In this document: piece after piece, positions 27,202 through 34,995 of the stretch
Position numbering within the stretch: position 1 is the first letter of the stretch
How the letters are laid out: the number at the start of each line of letters is the position of its first letter
Assembly (NCBI GenBank): GCA_963795055.1
Contig: CAWCGJ010000024.1
Span: 1-64,000 of the forward strand
Direction: 5' to 3'
DNA: 64,000 bases
From: JASHPR01 sp963795055
GTDB lineage: Bacteria; Actinomycetota; Actinomycetes; Streptosporangiales; Streptosporangiaceae
The notes under the pieces: generated by a model
Seen by the model: the letters and a program-made list of their open reading frames with translations, nothing else
Told to the model about the DNA's origin: nothing
The model's database searches: none
Made by a program: the position numbers and the translations under genes

Positions 27202-28026
27202 GTGACGGGCGAGAGGCGTGGTCGGATACCCGTAGGCCAGGTCGAGCCGCCTGAGATAAATACCAGCGTTGCGCATATCGCCCGGGTGTATGACTACTGG
27301 CTGGGCGGCAAGGACAACTACCGCGCAGACCGGGCGGCCGGTGAGGCGGCCCTGCAGGCCTACCCCGACCTTGCTTCTTCCGTCAGGGCCAATCGGGCGT
27401 TCCTGGGCCGCGCAGTGCGCTATCTGGCGGGCGGGGCAGGGATACGGCAGTTCCTCGATATCGGCACCGGCATCCCGACCGCGAGCAACACCCATGAGGT
27501 TGCCCAAGAGGAGGCTCCCACGGCCAGGGTGGTGTACGTGGACAATGACCCGGTCGTGTTGACCCACGCCCGGGCTCTGCTGACCAGCGGACCGGAAGGC
27601 GCTACCGACTATGTCGACGCCGACCTGCGCGACACCGGGCGGATCCTGGCCCAGGCCGCGGAAACACTCGACTTCTCCGCGCCGCTGGCCGTCATGCTGG
27701 TATCGGTGCTGCACGTCATCCCTGACCGCGACAATCCTCGCGCGATCGTTGGCAGGCTGATGGACGCCGCAGCGCCGGGCAGCTTCCTGTGTATCTCGCA
27801 TCCAGCCTCAGACATCGATCCGGCCGCAACCGAAGCAGCCAGCCGGTACAACGCCCTAGCAGGTCAGCCAGCCCAACTCCGGGACCGCGCAGACGTCGAA
27901 CGTTTCTTTGATGGGCTAGAGCTGGTAGAGCCTGGCGTGGTGCCGCTACCGCAGTGGCGGCCCCGCAGCGAACTCGAAGCCAGGACCCATGCGGCCGCAT
28001 GGGGCGGGGTGGCGCGGAAGCGGTGA
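27202..28026 (+). CDS. SAM-dependent methyltransferase, DUF574 family
   Basis: The 274-residue protein has the DUF574 signature: TSVAHIARVYDYWLGGKDNY near the N-terminus, RANRAFLGRAVRYLAGGAGI, then motif I FLDIGTGIPTASNTHEVA and VVYVDNDPVVLTHARALL. AVMLVSVLHVIPDRDNP is the motif IV region. The family is very common in actinomycetes and poorly characterised. The GTG at 27202 is chosen just before the conserved part; a GTG or TTG further up (27130) is possible. Monocistronic. Confidence 0.88.
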   Translation: MTGERRGRIPVGQVEPPEINTSVAHIARVYDYWLGGKDNYRADRAAGEAALQAYPDLASSVRANRAFLGRAVRYLAGGAGIRQFLDIGTGIPTASNTHEVAQEEAPTARVVYVDNDPVVLTHARALLTSGPEGATDYVDADLRDTGRILAQAAETLDFSAPLAVMLVSVLHVIPDRDNPRAIVGRLMDAAAPGSFLCISHPASDIDPAATEAASRYNALAGQPAQLRDRADVERFFDGLELVEPGVVPLPQWRPRSELEARTHAAAWGGVARKR

Positions 28027-28560
28027 GCGACCGGCCGGTCGAGGACCCGTGCGGATCACTTTTGGAGCGGTGGACGGCGTAGAGGAGCGTGCCAGGCTGC
28101 TTCTCAGCTGGTCGTCATGATCGGCTGCTTAGCAGCATCATTCCGCGCACGTTCCGGATCATGAAACTACCCCGTGGCGGCCTGCGCCGTGCAGGGGATG
28201 GCCCGCGTCGGTCCGGGCAGGGCTCCCGCCTGGCCCTTGGTTTCTGGCCGGAGGGGATGTAGAGGCTCCGCGGTCAAGGGCGGGTCCTGAAGATCGGTTC
28301 TGCGGAGCGGTTGGAAACGATCTTCGGGTGCCTTTGACGGTGGAGGGGGGACCGGCGTCGGGCTCAGCGCCTGGCTCGGATGGTGGTGGGCCGGCCCAGC
28401 AACTCTGGTCATCGCGGGCTCGGCCTGGTCTGCTGGGCTTGTCCCTGGTCGATGGCAGACGGGATGATCAGGCCCCGCCCTCAGCCAGCAACACATGGGG
28501 GCCGTCCGCGTTAGTGATCATCCCAGAGCCGGAGCCCCCCGCCGGAGGCGATCGAGGCTC
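28027..28560. other. gene-free spacer with a short repeat trace
   Basis: No convincing gene. ATTCCGCGCACGTTCCGGATCATGA at about 28139-28163 repeats the terminal block of the ~110-bp repeat (quoted in parts: ATTCCGCGCAC, GTTCCGGATCATGA). The rest, though open in some frames, shows no domain or start context. Confidence 0.4.
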
Positions 28561-28671
28561 ACGGCTCCGGAGGCCGCTTTTGCGGGATGGCGGATTTGTG
28601 CCGCTGACCTCGCGGGACGTGACCAGCTCGCAAGCTCACCGTGAAGATCATTACACGCATGTTCCGGATCA
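28561..28671 (+). repeat. diverged ~110-bp intergenic repeat, copy 2
   Basis: It matches 6103-6212 in order and orientation, from ACGGCTCCGGAGGCCGC to CATGTTCCGGATCA. Interior identity is moderate and terminal blocks are best preserved, as expected for ends of an old element. The cyclase-like gene starts 80 bases downstream. Confidence 0.65.
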
Positions 28672-28749
28672 CGACTAACAGGGTTGTTGTCGGTGCCAGG
28701 TCGTACATTCGCAAGGTGAACAATGGATTTCCTCAGGAGGTGCGGCCTC

Positions 28750-29757
28750 GTGAACGTCATCGACTGGCTGATGGACAGTGACCCGGCGATCCGCTGGCAG
28801 GTAATGCGTGACCTCACCGACGCGCAAGAGGACCGTGTTGCAGCCGAGCGGGCCCGCGTCGCACACGAAGGCTGGGGCGCACAGTTGCTCGCCTTCCAGC
28901 AGCCGCACGGCCAGTGGCCAGCGGGCACCCCGAAATTCTCGCCCGAGGACACGGAGGCGGCGGAATGGTGGCATTCGCTCGGACCTGAACGGCAGGGCAC
29001 CCTTTTCCCTGTCTGGACCTCCACTACCTGGAGCCTGGCGCTGCTCATGGCATTCGGTGTCGAGCCAGACAGCGCGGCGGCACGCCATGCCATCGGCCTC
29101 GTGCGCGAGAACGTCCAGTGGGAGCACGATGGCGAGCCGTTTTTCGACGGCGAGGTGGAACCCTGCATCAACGGCCGGACCGTGGCACTGGGCGCCTATT
29201 TCGGCGTCGACGTCGCACCGGTCGTCGAGCGACTCCTCGGCGAGCAGATGGCCGATGGCGGGTGGAACTGCGAGCAGGAGAACGGATCGACCCGGGGATC
29301 GTTCCACACCACGATCGACGTGCTGGAAGGCCTGCTCGCCTATGAGCGGGCGGCGGGAGCGGCCGCCGAAGTGACCAAAGCCCGGCTCCGCGGCCAGGAG
29401 TATCTCCTTGAGCGGCGGATGTTCCGGAGGCTGTCGACCGGCCAGGTGATCGACCACGACCGAAAGACAGGCGGCCCAGCGGCCTGGACCCAGTTCTCCT
29501 ACCCCACCTTCTGGCACTACGACGTGCTGCGCGGTCTGGACTACCTGCGCGCGGCTAGCGCCAACCCTGGCGACCGGGTAACCGAGGGGATCGACCTGGT
29601 CCGGTCCAAACGCGACGCGGACGGCCGCTGGCCGCTTGAGAACCCCCATCCCGGCGAGCTGCACTTCGCGATCGACAACGGCGAAGGGCAGGCGAGCCGA
29701 TGGAACACGCTGCGAGCTATGCGCGTGCTCAGGTGGTATGACCAGGCAACGACGTAG
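28750..29757 (+). CDS. squalene cyclase-like alpha/alpha-toroid protein
   Basis: The ~335-residue protein resembles prenyltransferase/squalene-oxidocyclase repeats. WLMDSDPAIRWQVMRDLTDA opens it; QMADGGWNCEQENGSTRGSF and FHTTIDVLEGLLAYERA are the QW-like repeat units; YPTFWHYDVLRGLDYLRAA and RDADGRWPLENPHPGELHF follow. The catalytic DxDD motif of squalene-hopene cyclases is not present, so a cyclase reaction is doubtful. The GTG at 28750 follows AGGAGG (28735-28740) at good spacing and is preferred to an ATG at 28723. Similar single-gene proteins in actinomycetes are uncharacterised. Confidence 0.72.
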   Translation: MNVIDWLMDSDPAIRWQVMRDLTDAQEDRVAAERARVAHEGWGAQLLAFQQPHGQWPAGTPKFSPEDTEAAEWWHSLGPERQGTLFPVWTSTTWSLALLMAFGVEPDSAAARHAIGLVRENVQWEHDGEPFFDGEVEPCINGRTVALGAYFGVDVAPVVERLLGEQMADGGWNCEQENGSTRGSFHTTIDVLEGLLAYERAAGAAAEVTKARLRGQEYLLERRMFRRLSTGQVIDHDRKTGGPAAWTQFSYPTFWHYDVLRGLDYLRAASANPGDRVTEGIDLVRSKRDADGRWPLENPHPGELHFAIDNGEGQASRWNTLRAMRVLRWYDQATT

Positions 29758-29882
29758 ATCGACGCACTGACAACGCTCGGTAGCTTGCCGGTCTGGTCTT
29801 CCGTGTCGTCTGTGGCTGGCCGGCGCGCGAGTGCGCGAGATCCTGTGGGGTTCCAGAAGTCGGCCACCGGTCTTGACCTGGG

Positions 29883-30639
29883 CTTCTACGCAGCCCGCTC
29901 GTATTCGTTAATGAGGCCGCCCAGAACAGGTCGGCGCCTGATCCGCTCCCGGGAGAGGTCGGCGACAGGGTGATCGGGCCGCGGCGGGCGGAGTTCGCGG
30001 CTGCGATGGGGTCGTCGCCCGTTGTAGTGGGCCTCGTACTCGGTCATCACGACGCGCAGGTGTCGTTCGCCGAAGATCAGCATCCGGTCGGTCACCTCCG
30101 TCCTGGCGGTGAGCACAAACCGCTCGGCACAAGTGTTCGCTCGAGGGCTCCGGGGCTGGATCTTCACCGCCTCGATACCGGCGCTGGCCAGGACCGCGTC
30201 GAACGATTCGGTGAATTGCCCGGCCCGGTCGCGGACCAGGAACCGGAAGTCCGCGGCCCGCTCACCGAGGTCCATGAGCAGGTTGCGGATCTGCTGAGTG
30301 GTCCACGGCCCGTCCGGGTACGCGGTGATCCCGGGGATGTGCACGTAGCGGGAGCCGACCTCCATCGCGAACAAGCAGTACAAGCGGCGGAGCGTCACCG
30401 CGCAGTCCACGTGAAAGAAGTCGACGGCCAGCATCGTCGCAGCCTGCGCGTGGAGAAACTGCCGCCAGGTCGTCTCGGTCGGCCCAGTCCAGCCGGGGCC
30501 GCGGCTTGGTGCGGCGCAGCACGGCGACCTCGTGCCGCAGCACCAGCAGTTCCGCGTTCTTCGACGCCGATGAACGGCCGAGCAGGACCAGCCAGCCGCA
30601 GACCCGGATGAAGATCAGATAAAGCAGGCAGAGGGACAC
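29883..30639 (-). pseudogene. integrase-core transposase with internal deletion
   Basis: The N-terminal piece (NAELLVLRHEVAVLRRTKPR, RLDWADRD) runs straight into TTWRQFLHAQAATMLAVDFF in another frame near 30460. About 130 residues, mainly the HTH part, are missing. The catalytic half is still readable: VDFFHVDCAVTLRRLYCLFA, FLVRDRAGQFTESFDAVLAS, PRSPRANTCAERFVLTARTE and HYNGRRPHRS, ending VLGGLINEYERAA. The DDE residues persist, but the protein is incomplete. It marks the right-hand edge of the accessory region. Confidence 0.85.
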
Positions 30640-30736
30640 GGGCGATCATCATGGCCTACCGCTGACCTGTGACGCATCGCTGCAGCTCACAGGCCACGCA
30701 GACTTCTAGCACCCCACAGGAACAGAGCCTAAATGA

Positions 30737-31909
30737 TCATCGCTGCAGAAGCTGTCTGGCCATTACAACCCGCTGAATCTGGTTGGTGCCCTCGTATATC
30801 TGGGTGATCTTCGCGTCCCGCATCATGCGCTCCACCGGGTAGTCGCTGACGTACCCGTAGCCGCCGAGCAGCTGGACCGCGTCCGTGGTCACGTCCATGG
30901 CCACGTCCGAGGCGAAGCACTTGCAGGCCGAGGACATGAACGTCAGGTCGGGAACGGGCTCCCCGGACAGGGCCCGGTCCGACCGGGCGGCGGCCGCGTA
31001 GCTGAGCTGCCGGGCCGCCTCGACCTTCATCGCCATGTCGGCCAGCATGAACTGCACGCCCTGGAACTCGGCGATGGGCTGGCCGAACTGGCGCCGCTCC
31101 TGCACGTAGCCGGCGGCGTAATCCAGCGCGCCCTGGGCGATGCCCAGGGCCTGGGCCGCGATCGTGATCCTGGTGTGGTCCAGCGTGGCCAGCGCGGTGC
31201 GGAAGCCGCTGCCTTCCTCGCCGATCATCCGGTCGGCGGGGATCACGCAGTTGTCGAAGTACAGCTCCCGGGTCGGCGAGCCCTTGATCCCCAGCTTGTG
31301 CTCGGGGGCACCGTAGGAGAACCCCTCGTCGCCGGACTCCACCACGAACGCCGAGATCCCCGCGGGGCCGGCCGCCGGGTCGGTCACCGCCATGACCGTG
31401 TAGAAACGCGAGATGCCGGCGTTGGTGATCCAGCGCTTGACCCCGTTCAGGACGTAGCTGTCCCCGTCGCGGACGGCCCGGGTCTTCATCGCGGCCGCGT
31501 CGGAGCCCGCCTCGGGCTCCGACAGCGCGTACGAGAACATGGCCTCCCCGCGGGCGACCGGCGCCAGGTAACGCTGCTTGACCTCCTCCGAGGCCGCCAG
31601 AATCAGCGGCATCGTGCCCAGCTTGTTGACCGCCGGGATCAGCGAGGACGACGCGCAGACCCGGGCCACCTCCTCGATCACGATCACGGTGGCGATCGCG
31701 TCGGCGCCCGCGCCGCCGTAGCCTTCCGGGATGTGCACGGCGTGCAGGTCGGCCTTGACCAGGGCGTCGTGGGCTTCCTGGGGAAACTCGGAGGCCTGGT
31801 CGACCTGGGCGGCATGCGGAGCGATCTTCTCCTCGGCCAGGGCACGGACCGACTCGCGCAGCGCGTCGTGCTCGGGCGACAGGGCGAAGGCGGGAAAGTC
31901 GAGGCTCAT
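30737..31909 (-). CDS. acyl-CoA dehydrogenase
   Basis: The 390-residue flavoprotein catalyses alpha,beta-dehydrogenation of an acyl-CoA, passing electrons to ETF. Signatures are ALSEPEAGSDAAAMKTRAV (ACADS_1-like, residues ~124-142), VLNGVKRWITNAGISRFY, and QLLGGYGYVSDYPVERMMRD with AKITQIYEGTNQIQR near the C-terminus, where Glu of YEGTNQ is the usual catalytic base. That position argues against isovaleryl-CoA dehydrogenase, which has its base elsewhere. The ATG at 31909 is preferred over upstream frames that read through the leader repeat. A copy of the repeat lies upstream but points the other way. Confidence 0.92.
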   Translation of the reverse strand: MSLDFPAFALSPEHDALRESVRALAEEKIAPHAAQVDQASEFPQEAHDALVKADLHAVHIPEGYGGAGADAIATVIVIEEVARVCASSSLIPAVNKLGTMPLILAASEEVKQRYLAPVARGEAMFSYALSEPEAGSDAAAMKTRAVRDGDSYVLNGVKRWITNAGISRFYTVMAVTDPAAGPAGISAFVVESGDEGFSYGAPEHKLGIKGSPTRELYFDNCVIPADRMIGEEGSGFRTALATLDHTRITIAAQALGIAQGALDYAAGYVQERRQFGQPIAEFQGVQFMLADMAMKVEAARQLSYAAAARSDRALSGEPVPDLTFMSSACKCFASDVAMDVTTDAVQLLGGYGYVSDYPVERMMRDAKITQIYEGTNQIQRVVMARQLLQR

Positions 31910-31954
31910 GACCCCGATAGTAGGCCGCCCAACTACCGTCGCTTCCGGAGTGTT

Positions 31955-32144
31955 CGAGCCAAAGGGGCGCGGTGCCGCCTGAACTGAGGAGCGAGGGAGC
32001 TTGCGACCGAGCGACGAGGCTTGTCCGAGCCAAAGGGGCGCGCCGCCGTCTGGACTGACGAGCGAGGGCGCGAGGAACGAGCGCCCGAGCGAGGAGGGAA
32101 GACGGCGAGTCAAAGCGCCCCGGAGGCGAGCAGAAGACATAGCC
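31955..32144 (+). repeat. structured leader repeat, copy A (tandem: partial unit plus full unit)
   Basis: A partial unit at 31955-32025 is followed by a full unit at 32026-32126, directly upstream of the methyltransferase. In the full unit three nested helices can be drawn: GGGGCGC 32035-32041 with GCGCCCC 32115-32121; CGCCGTCT 32044-32051 with AGACGGCG 32100-32107; GGGCGC 32066-32071 with GCGCCC 32081-32086. The outer helix ends directly before GGAGG (32122-32126). Copies B-D precede other genes in the same relative orientation. Confidence 0.85.
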
Positions 32145-33299
32145 CTGCTGTCCCCGGACGGCCGCGAGCTGCTGGACCGGCTGGCCGGCGAGCAGGTGGA
32201 CCCGGACCGCGCGCTGGAGCTGGCCCGGGCGCTGCGCGGCCGCTACCCGCCCGGCCTGGTCGCCGAGGCGCTCACCCAGCAGGCGCTGCGGATCGCCGCC
32301 CGGGCCAAGTTCAGCCGGGCGGATGCGATGCTGTTCACCCGGGCCGGGCTGGAACAGGCCTCGTCCGAGATCACCGCCGCCCACAGTGCCGCCCGCTACC
32401 CGGCGGGCGCCCTGGTGGCCGACCTGTGCTGCGGCATCGGCGGGAACCTGACCGCGCTGGGCCGCGGACGCCCCGTTATGGCTGTGGATCGTGATCTGGT
32501 CAGCCTGGAGTACGCGCGGCACAACGCGCGGGTCTACGGAGCGGCCGGGGGGCTCGCGGCCGTGTGCGCGGACGTGGGCGACGTGGCGCTGGCCGGCGTG
32601 GACGCCGTGTTCGTCGACCCCGCCCGCCGGGCCGGTGGCCGGCGCCTGGCGGCCGGGCGCAGCGAACCGCCGCTGCGCTGGTGCCTGGACCTGGCCGGCC
32701 GGGTCCCCGCGGTGGGGATCAAGGCCGCTCCCGGCCTGCCGCGCGAGCTGGTCCCGGCGGGCTGGGAGGCCGAGTTCGTCGCGGTCGGCCGGGACCTGAA
32801 GGAGGCCCTGCTGTGGTCTCCGGCCCTGGCCACCGCCCTCCGGCGGGCCACGATCCTGCCGGCCGGGGACACGCTGACCGAGGCGCCCGGCCCGCCGGGC
32901 GACGGCGTGCCGGTCGCGGCGCCGGGCGCGTTCCTGCTCGATCCCAGCCCGGCCGTGACCCGCGCCGGGCTGGTCGAGGAACTCGCCCGCCGGCTCGGCG
33001 CCTGGAAGATCGACCCCGAGATCGCGTTCCTGTCCGACGACCGGGAGCACCGCACCCCGTTCGCTCGCACGCTGCGGGTCCTGGAGTCGGCGCCGTGGCA
33101 CGAGCGGCATTTCGCCCGCAGGCTGGCCGATCTCGGCATCGGGGCCGCCGACATCCGGCGCCGCGGGCTGGCCGGGGACGTGCCGCAGATCCACCGCCGC
33201 CTGGGCCTGCGCGGCCCGGGCCGCGCCACGGTCGTGCTCACCCGGGCCGACGGCCGCCCCTGGGGCCTGATCTGCGCCGATCTCCCGGACGGCGGCTAG
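32145..33299 (+). CDS. class I SAM methyltransferase with THUMP-like C-terminal domain
   Basis: From LLSPDGRELLDRLAGEQVDP to the C-terminus the protein (~384 aa) matches the actinobacterial methyltransferase family: KFSRADAMLFTRAGLEQAS, motif I VADLCCGIGGNLTALGRGRP, VMAVDRDLVSLEYARHNAR and AVFVDPARRAGGRRLAAGRS, a DPAR motif IV typical of base methylases. There is no ATG, GTG or TTG between the leader repeat and the conserved N-terminus. Alignment with leader copy C places a CTG (32145) where C has ATG, so a CTG start is proposed; TTG at 32001 lies inside the repeat. The stop overlaps that of the convergent purE (CTAG). Confidence 0.8.
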   Translation: MLSPDGRELLDRLAGEQVDPDRALELARALRGRYPPGLVAEALTQQALRIAARAKFSRADAMLFTRAGLEQASSEITAAHSAARYPAGALVADLCCGIGGNLTALGRGRPVMAVDRDLVSLEYARHNARVYGAAGGLAAVCADVGDVALAGVDAVFVDPARRAGGRRLAAGRSEPPLRWCLDLAGRVPAVGIKAAPGLPRELVPAGWEAEFVAVGRDLKEALLWSPALATALRRATILPAGDTLTEAPGPPGDGVPVAAPGAFLLDPSPAVTRAGLVEELARRLGAWKIDPEIAFLSDDREHRTPFARTLRVLESAPWHERHFARRLADLGIGAADIRRRGLAGDVPQIHRRLGLRGPGRATVVLTRADGRPWGLICADLPDGG

Positions 33300-33820
33300 T
33301 CCTGCGCACCCCCGCGAGGCTCGGCGAGCTTGGCGCGCAGCGCCGCGCCCTTGGCCTCGGCCGTGGCGCGGAGCTGTTCCTGGAAAGCCAGCATCCGGGC
33401 GCGAAGCTCGTCGTCGGCGGCAGCCAGGATCCGGACCGCGAGCAGGCCCGCGTTGCGGGCGCCGCCGACCGCCACCGTCGCCACCGGGACCCCGGCCGGC
33501 ATCTGCACCACCGACAGCAGCGAGTCCATCCCGTCCAGGTGCGCCAGCGGAACCGGCACCCCGATCACCGGCAACGGGGTCACCGCGGCGAGCATCCCGG
33601 GCAGGTGGGCCGCGCCTCCGGCCCCGGCGATGATGACCCGGAGTCCCCGGCCGGCCGCCTCGGAACCGTAGCTGATCATCTCGCGCGGCATCCGGTGCGC
33701 CGATACCACGTCGGCCTCCCACGGGACGCCGAACTCGGTGAGCGCCGTGACCGCCGCCTCCATGACCGGCCAGTCGGAATCGCTGCCCATCACCACGCCC
33801 ACGACCGGCCGGCCGTCCAT
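33296..33820 (-). CDS. purE: N5-carboxyaminoimidazole ribonucleotide mutase
   Basis: The 174-residue class I PurE converts N5-CAIR to CAIR in purine synthesis. MGSDSDWPVMEAA (residues 11-23) and VVSAHRMPREM with His42 are the active-site loops; IIAGAGGAAHLPGMLAAVT and LLSVVQMPAGVPVATVA are also typical. The ATG at 33820 follows GGAGAG. It starts 23 bases after the purK stop, so the two form a unit. Its stop overlaps the convergent methyltransferase stop. Confidence 0.96.
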   Translation of the reverse strand: MDGRPVVGVVMGSDSDWPVMEAAVTALTEFGVPWEADVVSAHRMPREMISYGSEAAGRGLRVIIAGAGGAAHLPGMLAAVTPLPVIGVPVPLAHLDGMDSLLSVVQMPAGVPVATVAVGGARNAGLLAVRILAAADDELRARMLAFQEQLRATAEAKGAALRAKLAEPRGGAQD

Positions 33821-33843
33821 GTGACTCTCCTTACCGGCCCCGG

Positions 33844-34995
33844 TCAGCCTGGCTCGGTGCCGCAACTGAGGTAGCTGGCCGCGCGCCCGGCCCGGTCGCG
33901 GAGCTCCCCGGCGTCATGGCCGACGGCGGTGACGTGACCGACCTTCCGGCCTGGCCGGACCGCCTTGCCGTAGAGGTGGACCTTAACGCCCGGATCGGCG
34001 GCCATCACGTGCACCAGGCGCGAGTGCAGGTCGGGGTCGTCGCCGCCGAGCACATTGACCATGACCGCATGCCGGGCGGCGGCGGTCGGCGCCCCGAGCG
34101 GCAGGTCGAGGACGGCGCGCAGGTGCTGCTCGAACTGGGACGTCCTGGCGCCCTCGATGGTCCAGTGGCCGCTGTTGTGCGGCCGCATGGCCAGCTCGTT
34201 CACCAGCAGCCCGCCCGCCGTCTCGAACAGCTCGACCGCGAGCATGCCGGTGACCCCCACCCCGGCCGCCAGGGCCAGCCCGAGGCGCTGCGCGGCCGCG
34301 GCGGTGGCCGGGGCCAGGCCCAGCGCCGGCGCCAGCACCTCCCGGCAGATCCCGTCCTGCTGGACGGTCTGCACGACCGGGTACACGGCCGCCTGGCCGC
34401 TCGGCGAGCGGGCCACGAGCACGGCGAGCTCGCGCTCGAACGCGACGTGCTCCTCCACGATCAGGTCGATCCCATCCAGCCGGGCGAGCATCTCGGCCGC
34501 CTGATCGGGCCCGCCGCAGACCCAGACGCCCTTTCCGTCGTAACCGCCGCTGACCGCCTTGAGGACCACCGGCCATCCCGACCTGTCCGCGAAGCCGGTG
34601 ACGTCGTCGAGGCGGGCGGCCCGGGCCGACCGCGGGCACGCGACGCCCAGTTCGGCCAGGCGCGCGCGCATGGCCCGCTTGTCCTGGGCGAAGCGCAGCG
34701 CGTCCGCCCCGGGGCGGACGGCCAGCCCGGCCTGCTCCAGGGCTCTCAGGTGCGGCCCGGGCACATGCTCGTGATCGAAGGTCAGGACGTCGCAGCGGCC
34801 GCCGAAGGCGAGCAGGTCGTCCAGGGACCGGTAGTCACCGATCTGGGTCCCCGCGCAGACCTGCGCGGCGCTGTCGTCCGCCGCCGCGGCGAGCACCCGG
34901 AACCCGATGCCGAGCCCCACCGCGGCCTGGGCGGTCATCCGGGCCAGCTGGCCGGCTCCCACCATGCCGACCACTGGAGCGCGCGGGCCGGTCAA
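33844..34995 (-). CDS. purK: N5-carboxyaminoimidazole ribonucleotide synthase
   Basis: The 383-residue ATP-grasp enzyme makes N5-CAIR from AIR, bicarbonate and ATP. VGMVGAGQLARMTAQAAVGL is the N-terminal fold, VLTFDHEHVPGPHLRAL, then ATP-grasp elements VVLKAVSGGYDGKGVWV and DLIVEEHVAFERELAVLVAR. NELAMRPHNSGHWTIEGART is the diagnostic PurK segment. The start overlaps the histidine kinase stop by 4 bases, so it is coupled to a two-component operon. Confidence 0.96.
   Translation of the reverse strand: MTGPRAPVVGMVGAGQLARMTAQAAVGLGIGFRVLAAAADDSAAQVCAGTQIGDYRSLDDLLAFGGRCDVLTFDHEHVPGPHLRALEQAGLAVRPGADALRFAQDKRAMRARLAELGVACPRSARAARLDDVTGFADRSGWPVVLKAVSGGYDGKGVWVCGGPDQAAEMLARLDGIDLIVEEHVAFERELAVLVARSPSGQAAVYPVVQTVQQDGICREVLAPALGLAPATAAAAQRLGLALAAGVGVTGMLAVELFETAGGLLVNELAMRPHNSGHWTIEGARTSQFEQHLRAVLDLPLGAPTAAARHAVMVNVLGGDDPDLHSRLVHVMAADPGVKVHLYGKAVRPGRKVGHVTAVGHDAGELRDRAGRAASYLSCGTEPG

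Noticed and set aside
31910..32140. An N-terminal extension of the acyl-CoA dehydrogenase to 467 residues
   Set aside because: The extra 77 codons are the leader repeat read in antisense; the same repeat-derived peptide appears upstream of unrelated genes.
30729..33722. 997-codon open frame on the minus strand
   Set aside because: It runs antisense to the methyltransferase and purE genes and out of frame through the acyl-CoA dehydrogenase. The sequence is low-complexity Arg/Gly/Ala, typical of a GC-rich shadow frame.
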